DNA from: Chloroflexota bacterium
Lineage (GTDB): Bacteria; Chloroflexota; Anaerolineae; Aggregatilineales; J027
DNA length: 64,000 nt
Assembly: GCA_016234595.1 (NCBI GenBank)
Contig: JACRBG010000058.1
Span: 1 to 64,000, forward strand
Direction of reading: 5' to 3'
The notes under the pieces are model-generated. The model made no database searches. It saw nothing but the letters and a program-made list of their open reading frames with translations, and was not told the origin of the DNA. Both the position numbers and the translations under genes were made by a program. Positions 1-9,621 of the stretch are shown piece by piece. How positions within the stretch are numbered: the first letter of the stretch is position 1; each line of letters opens with the position of its first letter.

Positions 1-2
1 GG

Positions 3-95
3 GATGCTCTCAAAGCTGCCGTTGAGGCTTGGTTTACTCAATGGGAAACGCCTTCGGCTGATCTCTTACGTTACGTCGGTTTATATCCGTATTAA
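3..95 (+). CDS. C-terminal tail of an unidentified protein (cut by window start)
   Basis: The third frame is open from the window edge and ends with TAA at 93-95. It gives 30 residues ending in RYVGLYPY, with a composition (Trp, Tyr, Ala, Leu) typical of coding sequence. The second frame has an early stop; the first stays open a little longer but reads as low-complexity Leu/Arg. The family cannot be recognised from so short a tail. The frame choice is inference. Confidence 0.45.
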   Translation, partial: DALKAAVEAWFTQWETPSADLLRYVGLYPY

Positions 96-219
96 TTTGT
101 TAAAGTGCATTAGTTACGCATTTATGTGAGTGGGTCATATTAGGATGGCGTAAAATGGCCGTTATCAAAGGTGAATGTGTGGTAGGGGTAATGAAATTTC
201 AGGGTATGCCGTTAGTCAA

Positions 220-259
220 AATAAAGAACTACCCAGCCCATTCTTTGAACCGGGTAGTT
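220..259 (-). terminator. Rho-independent terminator of the gabD operon
   Basis: An 8-bp perfect stem pairs AACTACCC (227-234) with GGGTAGTT (252-259). On the minus strand it lies just after the dehydrogenase stop codon and is followed by a T-rich tract (CTTTATTTT). The position and tail fit termination of the minus-strand operon. Confidence 0.55.
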
Positions 260-271
260 TCAAATTCTGGT

Positions 272-1726
272 TTATTTCAGGCCACCAATCGCCACCAACT
301 TGGTTTCCAGATATTCCAATAGGCCCTCTTCGCCAGCTTCCATGCCGATGCCACTTTGTTTCCAGCCGGGGAATGGGGCTTCGGTGGCTTGCGGATACCA
401 TTCATTGACCCCGATTAAACCCGCCTCTAGGCCTTCATAGGCACGAATGGCGGTGTTGAGGTCGTTGGTAAACACATAGGCCGACAAGCCATAAGGGGTG
501 CTATTGGCTAGGGCCAAGCCTTCTTCAATGTCATTAAACGGCACAATCGGCATGACCGGGCCAAAAATTTCCTCGTGATATACCCGATCATGTGGTTTGA
601 TATTGAGCAATACGGTTGGCTGATAAAAATAGCCATTTTCCAGATGTAAGGGTCGTTGCCCGCCTATCAACACCTGCGCCCCATCAATCACACCTTCGCT
701 GACCATACGTTCCACTCGTTCACGCTGTTTGGCATTAATTAGCGGCCCCACATCAATGTCCTTTTCTAGGCCATTGCCCACTTTGAGTTTTTCCACGGCA
801 GGCACTACCTTGTCTACAAATTCTTCCATGACATGGCTGTGAACTAAAAAGCGCTGGGGGGCGGTACACACCTGACCATTGTTGCGATATTTGGCTTGGA
901 CTGCCGCTTGGGCGACTGACTCGACATTGACATCAGGGAAGACCAGCACAGGGGCATTGCCACCTAATTCCAGCGACAGGCGGGTATGGGTGCGCGAGGC
1001 CCCATCCATCAAAATCCGCCCAACCCGTGTGCTACCTGTGAAGCTGATTTTGCGGCAGGCGGGGTGATTCAAAAAAGCCTGCCCCATTGATTCAGCATCA
1101 CCATTAATCAGGTTAAACACCCCGGCGGGAATACCTGCCTCGACCAAAATATTGGTCATTTCCATAGCTGTGAGGGGCGTAAATTCAGAGGGTCGAGCGA
1201 CAACGGTACAGCCAGCCGCCAATGCTGCTGCCCACGCCCGAGCCGGATTATAGGCCGGGAAATTCCACGCCGTAATTACGCCAACCACACCAATTGGTTG
1301 CTTAATGACGGTTAAGCGAGTGTTGCCACGTCGGGGGGGAATAACACGACCATAAGAACGCTTGCCCTCCTCGGCGAACCATTCAAATAGGTCGCCCGCC
1401 ACAATCCACTCACCTTTGGCCTGAGCATAGGGCTTGCCGGATTCTTGCGTGGTAATTTTAGCAAGATCACCCGCCCGACTGCGCATCAAGTCGGCAGCTT
1501 TTTTCAGGATGTCGGCACGTTTATAGGGCGTTTGGTGCGACCACGATAAAAAGGCCTTTTCAGCCGCCTCAATCGCAGCATCCGCGTCGTCGGCATTGCC
1601 AAACGGGACAACCTGAATCACCTGTTCGGTCGCAGGGTTAATCAGTTCCCACAGGTCACCATTGCTGGCTTCCACCCAATTCCCACCAATATACTGCTTA
1701 TAATGACCTTGATACTGCACATCCAT
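272..1726 (-). CDS. gabD: Aldehyde dehydrogenase, succinate-semialdehyde type
   Basis: This 484-residue protein is a full-length NAD(P)-dependent aldehyde dehydrogenase. It has the FTGST nucleotide-site motif near residue 229, the catalytic-base motif LELGGNAP (Glu253) and the catalytic cysteine motif GQVCTAP (Cys287). The usual KPxExTP motif reads RPSEFTP, so Arg178 replaces the cofactor-contacting Lys. The start ATG has AGAGGTAG upstream, which overlaps the stop of the preceding amidohydrolase gene. It is the last gene of a three-gene operon with an aminotransferase. Aminotransferase plus dehydrogenase is the GABA shunt arrangement, so succinate semialdehyde or aminobutyraldehyde is the likely substrate. 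Exact substrate is inference. Confidence 0.85.
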   Translation of the reverse strand: MDVQYQGHYKQYIGGNWVEASNGDLWELINPATEQVIQVVPFGNADDADAAIEAAEKAFLSWSHQTPYKRADILKKAADLMRSRAGDLAKITTQESGKPYAQAKGEWIVAGDLFEWFAEEGKRSYGRVIPPRRGNTRLTVIKQPIGVVGVITAWNFPAYNPARAWAAALAAGCTVVARPSEFTPLTAMEMTNILVEAGIPAGVFNLINGDAESMGQAFLNHPACRKISFTGSTRVGRILMDGASRTHTRLSLELGGNAPVLVFPDVNVESVAQAAVQAKYRNNGQVCTAPQRFLVHSHVMEEFVDKVVPAVEKLKVGNGLEKDIDVGPLINAKQRERVERMVSEGVIDGAQVLIGGQRPLHLENGYFYQPTVLLNIKPHDRVYHEEIFGPVMPIVPFNDIEEGLALANSTPYGLSAYVFTNDLNTAIRAYEGLEAGLIGVNEWYPQATEAPFPGWKQSGIGMEAGEEGLLEYLETKLVAIGGLK

Positions 1727-1732
1727 GTTGTT

Positions 1733-3310
1733 CTACCTCTCAAATACGAGCTTGCCGCCCACAAAAGCCATATCTACCTGAATATCGGTTAAAGATTCGG
1801 GAGCAACCTTCAGCGGGTTATCACTCAACACCGTAAGGTCAGCCCATTTGCCCACCGCGAGACTGCCCCGGTTCGCCTCATCCCCGCTGGCGGTTGCCCC
1901 TCCCATTGTATAACAATACAGGGCTTGTTCAGCACTGATGGCCTGTTCAGGGGCAATCGTCGAGCCACTGGCATCCGCCCGCAAAATCGCTGCTTGCATC
2001 CCACGCAAGGGGTTATCATCTTTGACGACTGGGGCATCGGATGAAAGGGCCACTGTCAAGCCAGCCTCAATCATTTCGCGTACGGGATAGCAACGCGGCA
2101 TCAGTTCATCCGGCAGATAGCGCCGAAAGTTGGCTCCCAGTGCATACAGAAAAATCGTCTGTGGGGCGACCATCACACCTAGTGCTTTGGCCCGTCGCAT
2201 ATGTTCGGGTGAAGCCAAGCCAAAATGTTCGATGCGGTGGCGGATATGTGGCCCCAGCGCATTCAGGCGTTCATAGGTACTCAAAACCATTTCGAGCGCC
2301 CTATCGCCAATGGCATGTGTGCCAATCCGCAGCCCTGTCATATGGGCTTCACGGGCTAGTTCAAAAAACTCATCGGCCTCAAAACGCAGTACGCCCTTCG
2401 TCGTCAGATTACGATAGGGAATACTCAAGGCCGCCGCCGCACCACTCAAGGCCCCATCTGCAAAAAATTTGACGGTATCCACCCGCAGATGGTCAGACAA
2501 ATAGCGTTCAGGTAGGGGCAGGGTTTCTGTCCCGCCATCAGGCCGTCGAATCGCCATTACGTTCAACCGATGGGTCAATTTTTGTTCAGCATCCATCTGG
2601 CGATAGACGGTCAATAATTCGGGTAACACGCCGGGGTCAGTTGCACTGGTGATGCCTAATTCAAAGTGGTGCTGGGTCGCGGCCAGCAGCATGGCCTCAT
2701 ATTCAGCCGCGGTTGGCGCAGGAATGCGGTTAAACACCAAACCCATCGCCGTCTCGCGCAAAATGCCATTAGGTTCGCCGTGTTCGTCGCGGTCAATCAC
2801 CCCACCCGGCGGCGGTTGGGTATCGGCAGTAATGCCTGCCAATTCAAGCGCCTTGCTGTTGACGACGGCGATATGGGCACAAGTGCGGATGAGATAGGCT
2901 GGACGGTCAGGCAGCACCGAGTCCAAATCATAGCGGGTGGGGTGGCGACCCTCAGTCATTACTGCCTCGTTATAGCCTCGCCCCATCAGCCATGCTCCCG
3001 CGGGCAAACGAGTGCTAAACTGCTGCATGGTTGATTGCAAGGCAGGAATGTTGGAGACTCCTCGCACATCTAACAGCGTCGTCAACAGATGACCCACCTT
3101 CCAAAAATGAACGTGGGCATCGTTGAAACCCGGAATCAGCGTGCGCCCTCCTAGATCAATCCGGCGAGTATTGGGCTTGGCGATGTTCTCAAGCTCGGCC
3201 CGTGTCCCAACTGCTACAATTCGCCCATTGGAAACCGCTAATGCCTCAGCGATGGGCAAAGTCGGGTCTTGGGTCAGCAGCGTGCCATTATAAAAAATCA
3301 AATCAGTCAT
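1733..3310 (-). CDS. Amidohydrolase family 3 (YtcJ-like) metal-dependent hydrolase
   Basis: The 525-residue protein has the amidohydrolase hallmarks in order: DAHVHF near residue 65, the VKFFADGA strand in mid-protein, THAIGD, HRIEHF and SSDAPV. These supply the metal-binding His residues and the catalytic Asp of the TIM-barrel fold. The N- and C-termini form the small beta-sandwich usual for the family. YtcJ-like enzymes hydrolyse amide or formamide bonds, and many have unknown substrates. Its ATG overlaps the stop of the aminotransferase gene as ATGA, and the dehydrogenase follows 6 bp downstream, so all three are co-translated. Context suggests it releases an amine or amino acid that feeds the aminotransferase; this is inference. 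Confidence 0.85.
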   Translation of the reverse strand: MTDLIFYNGTLLTQDPTLPIAEALAVSNGRIVAVGTRAELENIAKPNTRRIDLGGRTLIPGFNDAHVHFWKVGHLLTTLLDVRGVSNIPALQSTMQQFSTRLPAGAWLMGRGYNEAVMTEGRHPTRYDLDSVLPDRPAYLIRTCAHIAVVNSKALELAGITADTQPPPGGVIDRDEHGEPNGILRETAMGLVFNRIPAPTAAEYEAMLLAATQHHFELGITSATDPGVLPELLTVYRQMDAEQKLTHRLNVMAIRRPDGGTETLPLPERYLSDHLRVDTVKFFADGALSGAAAALSIPYRNLTTKGVLRFEADEFFELAREAHMTGLRIGTHAIGDRALEMVLSTYERLNALGPHIRHRIEHFGLASPEHMRRAKALGVMVAPQTIFLYALGANFRRYLPDELMPRCYPVREMIEAGLTVALSSDAPVVKDDNPLRGMQAAILRADASGSTIAPEQAISAEQALYCYTMGGATASGDEANRGSLAVGKWADLTVLSDNPLKVAPESLTDIQVDMAFVGGKLVFER

Positions 3311-4647
3311 CTCGCCGCATTGACCTCTTCAATCGCACTACCCAATACATGGAGTCCTTCATAAAGCTGGTCATCGCTAATCACGAGTGGCGGCAAGAGG
3401 CGAATCCCATTGCTATATAGACCCGCCCGAATGAGCACTACACCACGCGACACTGCTAATTTAATCATTTGCAGGGTTTCAGCGGGGGCAGGTTCTTTGG
3501 TGAGGCGGTCTTTGACAAATTCGACCAGCATCATCGAGCCGAGGCCGCGTACATCACCAATCAACTCCACTTTGCCCATCCAACCGCACATGACCTCGCG
3601 CATGATATTGCCGATTTGATTGACTCGAGCCAAAAATTCGGGCTGACGGATAATTTCAACGGCTTCAATCGCAGCCACACATGCCAACGGATTGCCGCCA
3701 TAGGTTCCGCCGACCCCGCCAAGATGCGGTGCATCCATGATTTCAGCACGGCCCGTGACAGCGCTAATTGGCATCCCTGCCCCTAATGATTTGGCCGTGG
3801 TGATGAGATCAGGCACAATCCCGCTGTGTTCGACAGCGAATAATTTGCCCGTTCGCCCAAACCCACATTGAATTTCATCAGCGATCATGACAATTCCATG
3901 TTTGTCACAAATCTCGCGGATTTTGGCAAGGAAACGCTGCGGCATGGGGATAAAACCAGCCTCACCCTGCACAGGTTCAATAATAATCGCGGCCACCGCT
4001 GAGGGGTCAACTTGGGCGATGAGAGCGTGTTCCAAATTGGCAATTGACCAGTCGAGGTATTCACTTTCGCTCATCTGGGCTGGGCGGCGATAGAGATTGG
4101 GGGCAGGCAGACGGTAAATTTCGGGGGCGTATGGCCCAAAACCCTTCTTAAACAGACCATATTTGCTGGTCAGGCTCAATGTCAGCAGGGTACGTCCATG
4201 ATAGGCCCCTTCAAAGGTAATAACCGCAGGTCGCCCGGTGTAATAGCGAGCAATTTTGATGGCGTTTTCGACCGACTCTGAGCCACTGTTTGCCAAAAGA
4301 GTCTTTTTAGGAAAATCGCCGGGGGTGATTTCGTTGAGCAGTTCGCACAGGCGCACATAGGGTTCGTAGGTCGCCACGAGGGAGCAGATATGAATGTATT
4401 TTTCGGCTTGGGCCTGCATTGCTTGGACTACCGAGGCCGGACTGTGTCCAACGGCTAACATACCAATGCCACCTGCCAGATCTATCAGGGTGTTGCCGTC
4501 TACGTCATGGATGAGTGACCCTTCGGCAGAATCAATCACGATTTCAGTGGATTTAGCCAGCCCCGCTGAGACTGCCGCCGCCCGCCGCGCCAGCATTTCA
4601 CGGCTTCTGGGGCCGGGGATTTCGGTTTTTAATTGAATATGACCCAT
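3307..4647 (-). CDS. Class III PLP-dependent aminotransferase, GABA/polyamine type
   Basis: The 446-residue protein is a fold-type I aminotransferase. It has the cofactor phosphate motif NSGSESVENA near residue 120, the Asp of IADEIQCGFGRTG that contacts PLP nitrogen, and the Schiff-base lysine Lys286 in TTAKSLGAG. I chose the ATG at 4647, giving MGHIQ, over an upstream in-frame ATG that would add a 19-residue unconserved extension. It is the first gene of the minus operon with the amidohydrolase and GabD. Members of this family convert GABA, ornithine or putrescine to the semialdehyde. A second aminotransferase at 6647-7906 makes separate substrates for the two likely. Confidence 0.88.
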   Translation of the reverse strand: MGHIQLKTEIPGPRSREMLARRAAAVSAGLAKSTEIVIDSAEGSLIHDVDGNTLIDLAGGIGMLAVGHSPASVVQAMQAQAEKYIHICSLVATYEPYVRLCELLNEITPGDFPKKTLLANSGSESVENAIKIARYYTGRPAVITFEGAYHGRTLLTLSLTSKYGLFKKGFGPYAPEIYRLPAPNLYRRPAQMSESEYLDWSIANLEHALIAQVDPSAVAAIIIEPVQGEAGFIPMPQRFLAKIREICDKHGIVMIADEIQCGFGRTGKLFAVEHSGIVPDLITTAKSLGAGMPISAVTGRAEIMDAPHLGGVGGTYGGNPLACVAAIEAVEIIRQPEFLARVNQIGNIMREVMCGWMGKVELIGDVRGLGSMMLVEFVKDRLTKEPAPAETLQMIKLAVSRGVVLIRAGLYSNGIRLLPPLVISDDQLYEGLHVLGSAIEEVNAAR

Positions 4648-4660
4648 TGCAAAAATCCTT

Positions 4661-4694
4661 GTATAGTAAACAAAATTTGTTTGAGGGTTAACCC
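4661..4694. promoter_or_regulatory. Two palindromes in the gabT/phoD divergent promoter region
   Basis: A 7+1+7 inverted repeat (AAACAAA, A, TTTGTTT) lies at 4668-4682, and a perfect 10-bp palindrome GGGTTAACCC at 4685-4694. On the minus strand a TACTAT -10-like hexamer directly follows the first palindrome. The arrangement suits an operator controlling the aminotransferase operon, the PhoD gene, or both. No regulator is identified nearby. Confidence 0.4.
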
Positions 4695-4784
4695 ATTGGT
4701 ACACCGAAATGGTCTAGAATCCAATAGGTTTCGATAGAATATTGTAGAAAAAAGTCCCACGATGATAATTGAAAGGGCTCATTG

Positions 4785-6599
4785 ATGCCAAAATTTGATT
4801 TTGACCGCCTTTTGAATGAAGATTCAACCCTACGTGATTTAAAAACCCTACCGCGACAAGGCGTTTCCCGACGTGACTTTCTCAAACTCAGCCTATTGGG
4901 ATTTACTGCCGCCACAATGACCAAATTAGGTCTGGATTTGCCCCTACATAAAGCTGCCGCTGCTTTTTCCACCGCCCCAACCATGCCTAATGGTGTCGCT
5001 GCTGGTGATACCACTCAAACCTCGACTGTCCTATGGGCACATAGCACCGCACTTGGCCCCGTCACATTTGAATATGCCAGTGCCGAGGCTTTTGCGACGG
5101 TGCTTGGGACATTGTCGGCTGAAGTGACCGATGCGACCCTGCCTGTCAAAGTTGAAATCAATGACTTGACACCTGCCACCGATTATTTTTATCGTGTAAC
5201 GGATGCCGTCGGAAATACGCTCATCGGCACATTCCGTACCCCAGTTGAATTGGGGACATTTACGGGGCTACGTTTCGGGGTCACAGGTGATTGGCGACAA
5301 GAACTGGCCCCCTATCCCTCGATTGCTAATGCTGCCGACATGGACTTGGCTTTTTTTGTCGGTATGGGGGATACGATTTACGCGGATTTCCCGTCGCCCG
5401 ATGTTGATTTACCCCAATGCTTGACGCTGGGTGATTTCCGGGCCAAACACAATGAGGGCTATGGCACACGCTATGATTTGAATACATGGGCGGCGCTGCG
5501 TTCCCAAACCTCATTTATCCCGACGATTGACGATCACGAAGTTGCCAACGATTTTGCGGGTGGGGCTGAGCCAAGCAGTGATGAGCGTTTCGCCAGTTAT
5601 ACAGGCCCGTTTATTAATGAAACCGACCTGTATAAAAATGGTTTACAGGCATTCACGGAATACAACCCCATTCGCAACCAGACATGGGGCGAAACAGGCG
5701 ATCCGTTGACGGCCAACAAACCCAACCTCTATCGCTATTTCACTTATGGCAGTGATGCGGCGGTTTTTGTGTTGGATGCACGTTCGTTCCGCAGTGCACC
5801 CCTCGAACCCGTCACCGATTTTGAGAATCTGGGGCAGGTACTGACTTTTTACCGCGATTCTTTCGATAATCAGCGTTCGATGTTGGGGCTACCTCAGCTT
5901 GAAACTCTCACCCGCGATTTACTACAAGCCCAAACCGACGGCATTCTCTGGAAATTCGTGATGATGCCCGAACCCTGCCAAAATCTTGGTTTGGCAATCG
6001 CCCAAGATCGTTTTGAAGGTTATGCGGCGGAACGTTCGGTCTTGATGAAATTCATCGCGGATAATGGCATTACGAATGTGGTCTTTGCAGCGGCGGATAT
6101 TCACGGCACGCTGGTCAACAATATCACCTATCAACTGACCCCGGCTCCCCAAGCGGAACAACTCCCTACGGGTGCATGGGAAATTAGCACGGGTTCAGTT
6201 GCGTTTGATGCGCCATTTGGCCCAACGGTTATTGAACTGGCAACCCAACTGGGCTTTTTGACCGAGGAACAAACTGCCCCCTATCGTGAGGGCACATTAG
6301 CCGAAAAAGAAGCGTTTATCACCCAGCTAGTGAATGCCCAGATTGAACCACTGGGGTATCCATTAATCGGTTTAGAAGATGCCGATGGGATTGATGCTGA
6401 ACTGCTGCAAGGGTCTTGGCTGGCGACTACCACTTTTGGCTGGACGCTGTTTGATATCGCGCCCGATACTCAACAACTACGGGTGACCACCTATGGCATT
6501 GATGCCTATACCCGTGCCGATCTTGAAGCTGATTCACAGGCTATTCTCAGCCGCGTGCCGCAAGTGGTACAGGAATTTACCGTGAATCCGGTCAAATAA
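4785..6599 (+). CDS. phoD: PhoD-like alkaline phosphatase, Tat-exported
   Basis: The 604-residue protein has a twin-arginine signal with SRRDFLK at residues 28-34, followed by a hydrophobic stretch and an Ala-rich region ending near AAAAFS. The mature part starts with a fibronectin-like domain (GVAAGDTTQTSTVLWAHS region) and continues into a metallophosphatase domain. That domain contains GDTIYAD, the metal-binding DDHEVANDF and AADIHG. PhoD enzymes are Ca/Fe-dependent phosphodiesterases or alkaline phosphatases. The ATG at 4785 has GAAAGGG 7 bp upstream. It is divergent from the aminotransferase operon and stands alone. A role in phosphate scavenging is typical of the family; a link to polyamines is not shown. 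Confidence 0.85.
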   Translation: MPKFDFDRLLNEDSTLRDLKTLPRQGVSRRDFLKLSLLGFTAATMTKLGLDLPLHKAAAAFSTAPTMPNGVAAGDTTQTSTVLWAHSTALGPVTFEYASAEAFATVLGTLSAEVTDATLPVKVEINDLTPATDYFYRVTDAVGNTLIGTFRTPVELGTFTGLRFGVTGDWRQELAPYPSIANAADMDLAFFVGMGDTIYADFPSPDVDLPQCLTLGDFRAKHNEGYGTRYDLNTWAALRSQTSFIPTIDDHEVANDFAGGAEPSSDERFASYTGPFINETDLYKNGLQAFTEYNPIRNQTWGETGDPLTANKPNLYRYFTYGSDAAVFVLDARSFRSAPLEPVTDFENLGQVLTFYRDSFDNQRSMLGLPQLETLTRDLLQAQTDGILWKFVMMPEPCQNLGLAIAQDRFEGYAAERSVLMKFIADNGITNVVFAAADIHGTLVNNITYQLTPAPQAEQLPTGAWEISTGSVAFDAPFGPTVIELATQLGFLTEEQTAPYREGTLAEKEAFITQLVNAQIEPLGYPLIGLEDADGIDAELLQGSWLATTTFGWTLFDIAPDTQQLRVTTYGIDAYTRADLEADSQAILSRVPQVVQEFTVNPVK

Positions 6600-6610
6600 A
6601 TGGGCTTAAT

Positions 6611-6638
6611 AGGGTGAGCCAATAACTCACCCTGTTTT
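6611..6638. terminator. Bidirectional terminator between phoD and aminotransferase
   Basis: AGGGTGAG (6611-6618) pairs perfectly with CTCACCCT (6626-6633) around a 7-nt loop and is followed by GTTTTC. It lies between two convergent genes. Confidence 0.7.
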
Positions 6639-6646
6639 CAAACCAA

Positions 6647-7906
6647 TTAGGACAATACGCTTTCTAAGGCGGAATTAAACACATGGAGGGCATCATCAAT
6701 CTGCGCTCGATTGACCACCAACGGGGGAATCCAACGAATCACATTGGCATAGCTGCCACAGGTTAACAGCATCAAATTGCGGTCGAGGCTGGCTTTGCTG
6801 ACGGCCTTCGCTAAATCCGCTGAAGGTTGCCCATCTTTAATAAATTCGGTGGCGACCATCAAGCCCCAGCCACGCACATCGCCAATGACTGGGAAACGCC
6901 CTTGCAATTCGGTCAGCCCATCTTTCAGGTATTCACCCATTTCGCGGGCATTTTCGACTAATTTTTCGTCTCGGATGGTCTTGACCGTCGCAATGGCTGC
7001 CGCCATGACCACGGCATTGCCCCCGCCATAAGTGCCACCATGTGCCCCAGTCTGCCATTTTTCCATCAATTTTCGTGGGGCAGCAATCGCGGACATGGGC
7101 ATCCCAGAAGCAATCCCTTTTGCCATAATCAAGACATCGGGGGTAATCCCACTGCGGCTATGTGCCCAAAATTCGCCCGTGCGCCCAAAGCCACTTTGAA
7201 TTTCATCCAGAATCAGCAACATGCCGTGTTCGTCGCAAATTTGGCGCAGAGCCTGTAAAAAGCGGGGTGGTGCAGGGACATAGCCGCCCTCACCCAACAC
7301 AGGCTCAATTAAAATCGCGGCGGTTTCATGCGGGGCGGTCTGGGTATGTAGTAGCAAATCAAGTTCGCGCAGACAAAAATCAATCGCCTCGTCCTCACTC
7401 CACCCATAACGATAGGCATAGGGGAATGGCGCAAAGAATACCCCGGATGGCAGGGGTTGATAGCCTGCCCGATAGGTCGTTTTGCTACCCGTCAACGCCA
7501 TTGCCAACGCGGTACGTCCGTGAAAACTACCTTGAAACGCAATCACATTGGGTCGGCCCGTCGCCGTTTTTGCCAACTTAACCGCGCCCTCAATCGCTTC
7601 GGCTCCACTGTTGGAAAAGAAAAAACAGTCCACCCCTTTGGGCATCAGTGGCAACAGCGTCTCGGCAAGTTCGAGGGTTTGTGGCGGAATGGCGCAGTTG
7701 ACTTGAGCAAAAATCAACTTGGATGCCTGTTCCTGAATGGCCTTCACCACATTGGGGTGACAGTGCCCCGTGCTAGTGACCCCGATTCCACTGGTGAAAT
7801 CAATATAACGGTTGCCCTGCGCATCATATAAATAAATCCCCTCGGCATGATCCACTACAATTTCGGTGAGATGTGACCACGCGGGGGATAGGTTTTGCAA
7901 AGTCAT
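6647..7906 (-). CDS. Class III PLP-dependent aminotransferase (second paralogue)
   Basis: This 419-residue aminotransferase carries NSGAEAIEGA (phosphate binding, near residue 100), ILDEIQSGFGRTG (PLP Asp) and the lysine Lys263 in MAKGIASG. An upstream in-frame ATG at 7936 is possible, but GAGGAGG sits 5 bp before the ATG at 7906, which is a much better start. It is related to but clearly different from the aminotransferase at 3307-4647. It lies between the PhoD gene and homospermidine synthase, on the same strand as the latter. GABA, putrescine or another diamine is the likely amino donor; the choice cannot be made from sequence. Confidence 0.87.
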   Translation of the reverse strand: MTLQNLSPAWSHLTEIVVDHAEGIYLYDAQGNRYIDFTSGIGVTSTGHCHPNVVKAIQEQASKLIFAQVNCAIPPQTLELAETLLPLMPKGVDCFFFSNSGAEAIEGAVKLAKTATGRPNVIAFQGSFHGRTALAMALTGSKTTYRAGYQPLPSGVFFAPFPYAYRYGWSEDEAIDFCLRELDLLLHTQTAPHETAAILIEPVLGEGGYVPAPPRFLQALRQICDEHGMLLILDEIQSGFGRTGEFWAHSRSGITPDVLIMAKGIASGMPMSAIAAPRKLMEKWQTGAHGGTYGGGNAVVMAAAIATVKTIRDEKLVENAREMGEYLKDGLTELQGRFPVIGDVRGWGLMVATEFIKDGQPSADLAKAVSKASLDRNLMLLTCGSYANVIRWIPPLVVNRAQIDDALHVFNSALESVLS

Positions 7907-8004
7907 AATAGCCTCCTCAAAAGTATTTTGTTCCATAAATTATAAGGGCGACCTTGCCAGCCGCCCAAATTTGCACCTATGCGCTTATCTACAAATATCC
8001 ACCA

Positions 8005-9453
8005 TCAAAAAGCGCGGAAGGTATCGAACTGCCATACCTCATCATCGGTAGGACGTGGTTTGCCAAATAACTCGAAAGGGTCATAGCGATTTTTCAGGGG
8101 TGTCCAATCAGTCTGCACCGATGGACAGGGGCCAAGATAGGGATTCGCTACTTTCAAAACCTCGTGGTGAGGCAAATCATCCGGCACATTCAATCCCTCA
8201 CGCGGATTTTTAATCATCCAAAACACCGCGCCGAGAACGGATGCCGCTACCTGTAAAGTGGTCGCGTTTTGACCGTCGCCCACCAATTGGCGGGTTTCGT
8301 GAATATCCAATTGTGACCCAACCCACCAGCCATTCAAATCATGACCGAGCAGCAGCACCCCCAATTCATCTTTGCCCTCGGAAATTTCATCATAGAGGAT
8401 ACGCAGCTTGGGCTGAATTTCATAATTGCGCATTTTCAGTTCATGCAGAGAAGCAATGGCGGCGTCAGTGGGCAGATAGGCGTAATGTACGGTTGGGCGA
8501 TAGACGGGCATTTCATCTTCCCACACCGTTAAATGGTCGCTAATGGTAAAGGCTTCCCCATGTCGAACCACCATGCCGATAATTTCGCCACCGGGAACCC
8601 ATGAACGCACCCATGTGTTAATCCCCATCTGGCTCAGGCAGATTTGATTACCGGGGCCATACAAATGTTTTTGAGCACCCACCGGCAAGCGGCGTTCGTG
8701 TGTGCCCCACCCCATTTCAGCCGGGGCGATGCCTTCTTCGCGGAAACCCTCAATTGACCACGTATTGACAAATTCATCAACGGCTTTGGGAACACGACTG
8801 ACTTGGGTATCGCGTTCTGAGATATGAATCACTTTTGTCCCTGTCAGCATTGCCAAAAGCGCAAAGTCGTCATTGGAGAGGGCATCTTCTAATTTATTTT
8901 TGCGGACACCTTGCGCATGACCGCCCTCTAAAATCCCTTTGGCAATGTCCTCTAGGGCGATTTTTGTCCAGTGGCTGACCAAGCCCGGATTCGCCCCGTG
9001 TTCAACCACCGCCGTTGGGCCGGGTTCACTCCACGCCGAAGCCATTTTTCGTAGGGCCATATGGCGTACATATAGGGTGCGATCGGCTGGGGGGATGTCA
9101 TCGGCATAGGGGTTCCATAATTCCACCGAGGTATTGATATATAGCACATGGTGGTCATGACACCAACCAATAATATCGGGGGCCGCGATATTCCACGCGA
9201 GATCAATCAACAAGTCACCCGCGCCAAGCTGTTCACCCAATACCTGCCCTAAGTTGTCTTGGGTAATTTGTTTTTGGACATAATTTGCACCCGCCGCCAA
9301 TGTGTTGGGGATGGCGTGGCGCAAATCTTCAAAATCCATGATGGTCAGTTTAGAAAAATCCATATCAAAATGACGCAATAAAAGGGGTTGCAGGCAGCGG
9401 GATACCGACCCACAGCCCAATACCAACACACGACCACCAAAGGGTATCTTCAT
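8005..9453 (-). CDS. hss: Homospermidine synthase
   Basis: The 482-residue protein matches the bacterial homospermidine synthase family in length and layout. It has an N-terminal Rossmann dinucleotide motif (VLVLGCGSVSR), the conserved HGANPGLVSHW segment near residue 148, and a C-terminal DLNGWWVGS/ATTLQVAASV region. The enzyme uses NAD to oxidise an aminobutyl donor (putrescine or spermidine) and couples it to putrescine, giving homospermidine. Its presence beside a PotABCD importer, aminotransferases and a semialdehyde dehydrogenase supports a polyamine role for the whole block. Related carboxynorspermidine and lysine-pathway reductases share the fold, but the family motifs favour Hss. Confidence 0.85.
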   Translation of the reverse strand: MKIPFGGRVLVLGCGSVSRCLQPLLLRHFDMDFSKLTIMDFEDLRHAIPNTLAAGANYVQKQITQDNLGQVLGEQLGAGDLLIDLAWNIAAPDIIGWCHDHHVLYINTSVELWNPYADDIPPADRTLYVRHMALRKMASAWSEPGPTAVVEHGANPGLVSHWTKIALEDIAKGILEGGHAQGVRKNKLEDALSNDDFALLAMLTGTKVIHISERDTQVSRVPKAVDEFVNTWSIEGFREEGIAPAEMGWGTHERRLPVGAQKHLYGPGNQICLSQMGINTWVRSWVPGGEIIGMVVRHGEAFTISDHLTVWEDEMPVYRPTVHYAYLPTDAAIASLHELKMRNYEIQPKLRILYDEISEGKDELGVLLLGHDLNGWWVGSQLDIHETRQLVGDGQNATTLQVAASVLGAVFWMIKNPREGLNVPDDLPHHEVLKVANPYLGPCPSVQTDWTPLKNRYDPFELFGKPRPTDDEVWQFDTFRAF

Positions 9454-9551
9454 TTTGCGCTACGTGTCTCCTCTAAGGATTATGAGATGGGAATACTAGG
9501 CCGAATATCATAGCGAGATTTGGGGCTTATGCAAGATTGCTTCGGGTCGGA

Positions 9552-9583
9552 GAAAAAGAAATCCGCTACGGACGTAACGGATT
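9552..9583 (-). terminator. Terminator after the GNAT genes
   Basis: AATCCG (9559-9564) pairs with CGGATT (9578-9583). In minus orientation it is followed by TCTTTTTCT, a good U-tract, 39-63 bp past the acetyltransferase stop. Confidence 0.65.
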
Positions 9584-9621
9584 AGGATTGATTTAAACTC
9601 AAGGTCCGTCTAAAAATATTT

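Noticed and set aside
2041-2472. 143-codon ORF on the plus strand
   Set aside because: It lies entirely opposite the amidohydrolase gene, has no ribosome binding site and low-complexity composition; a shadow frame.
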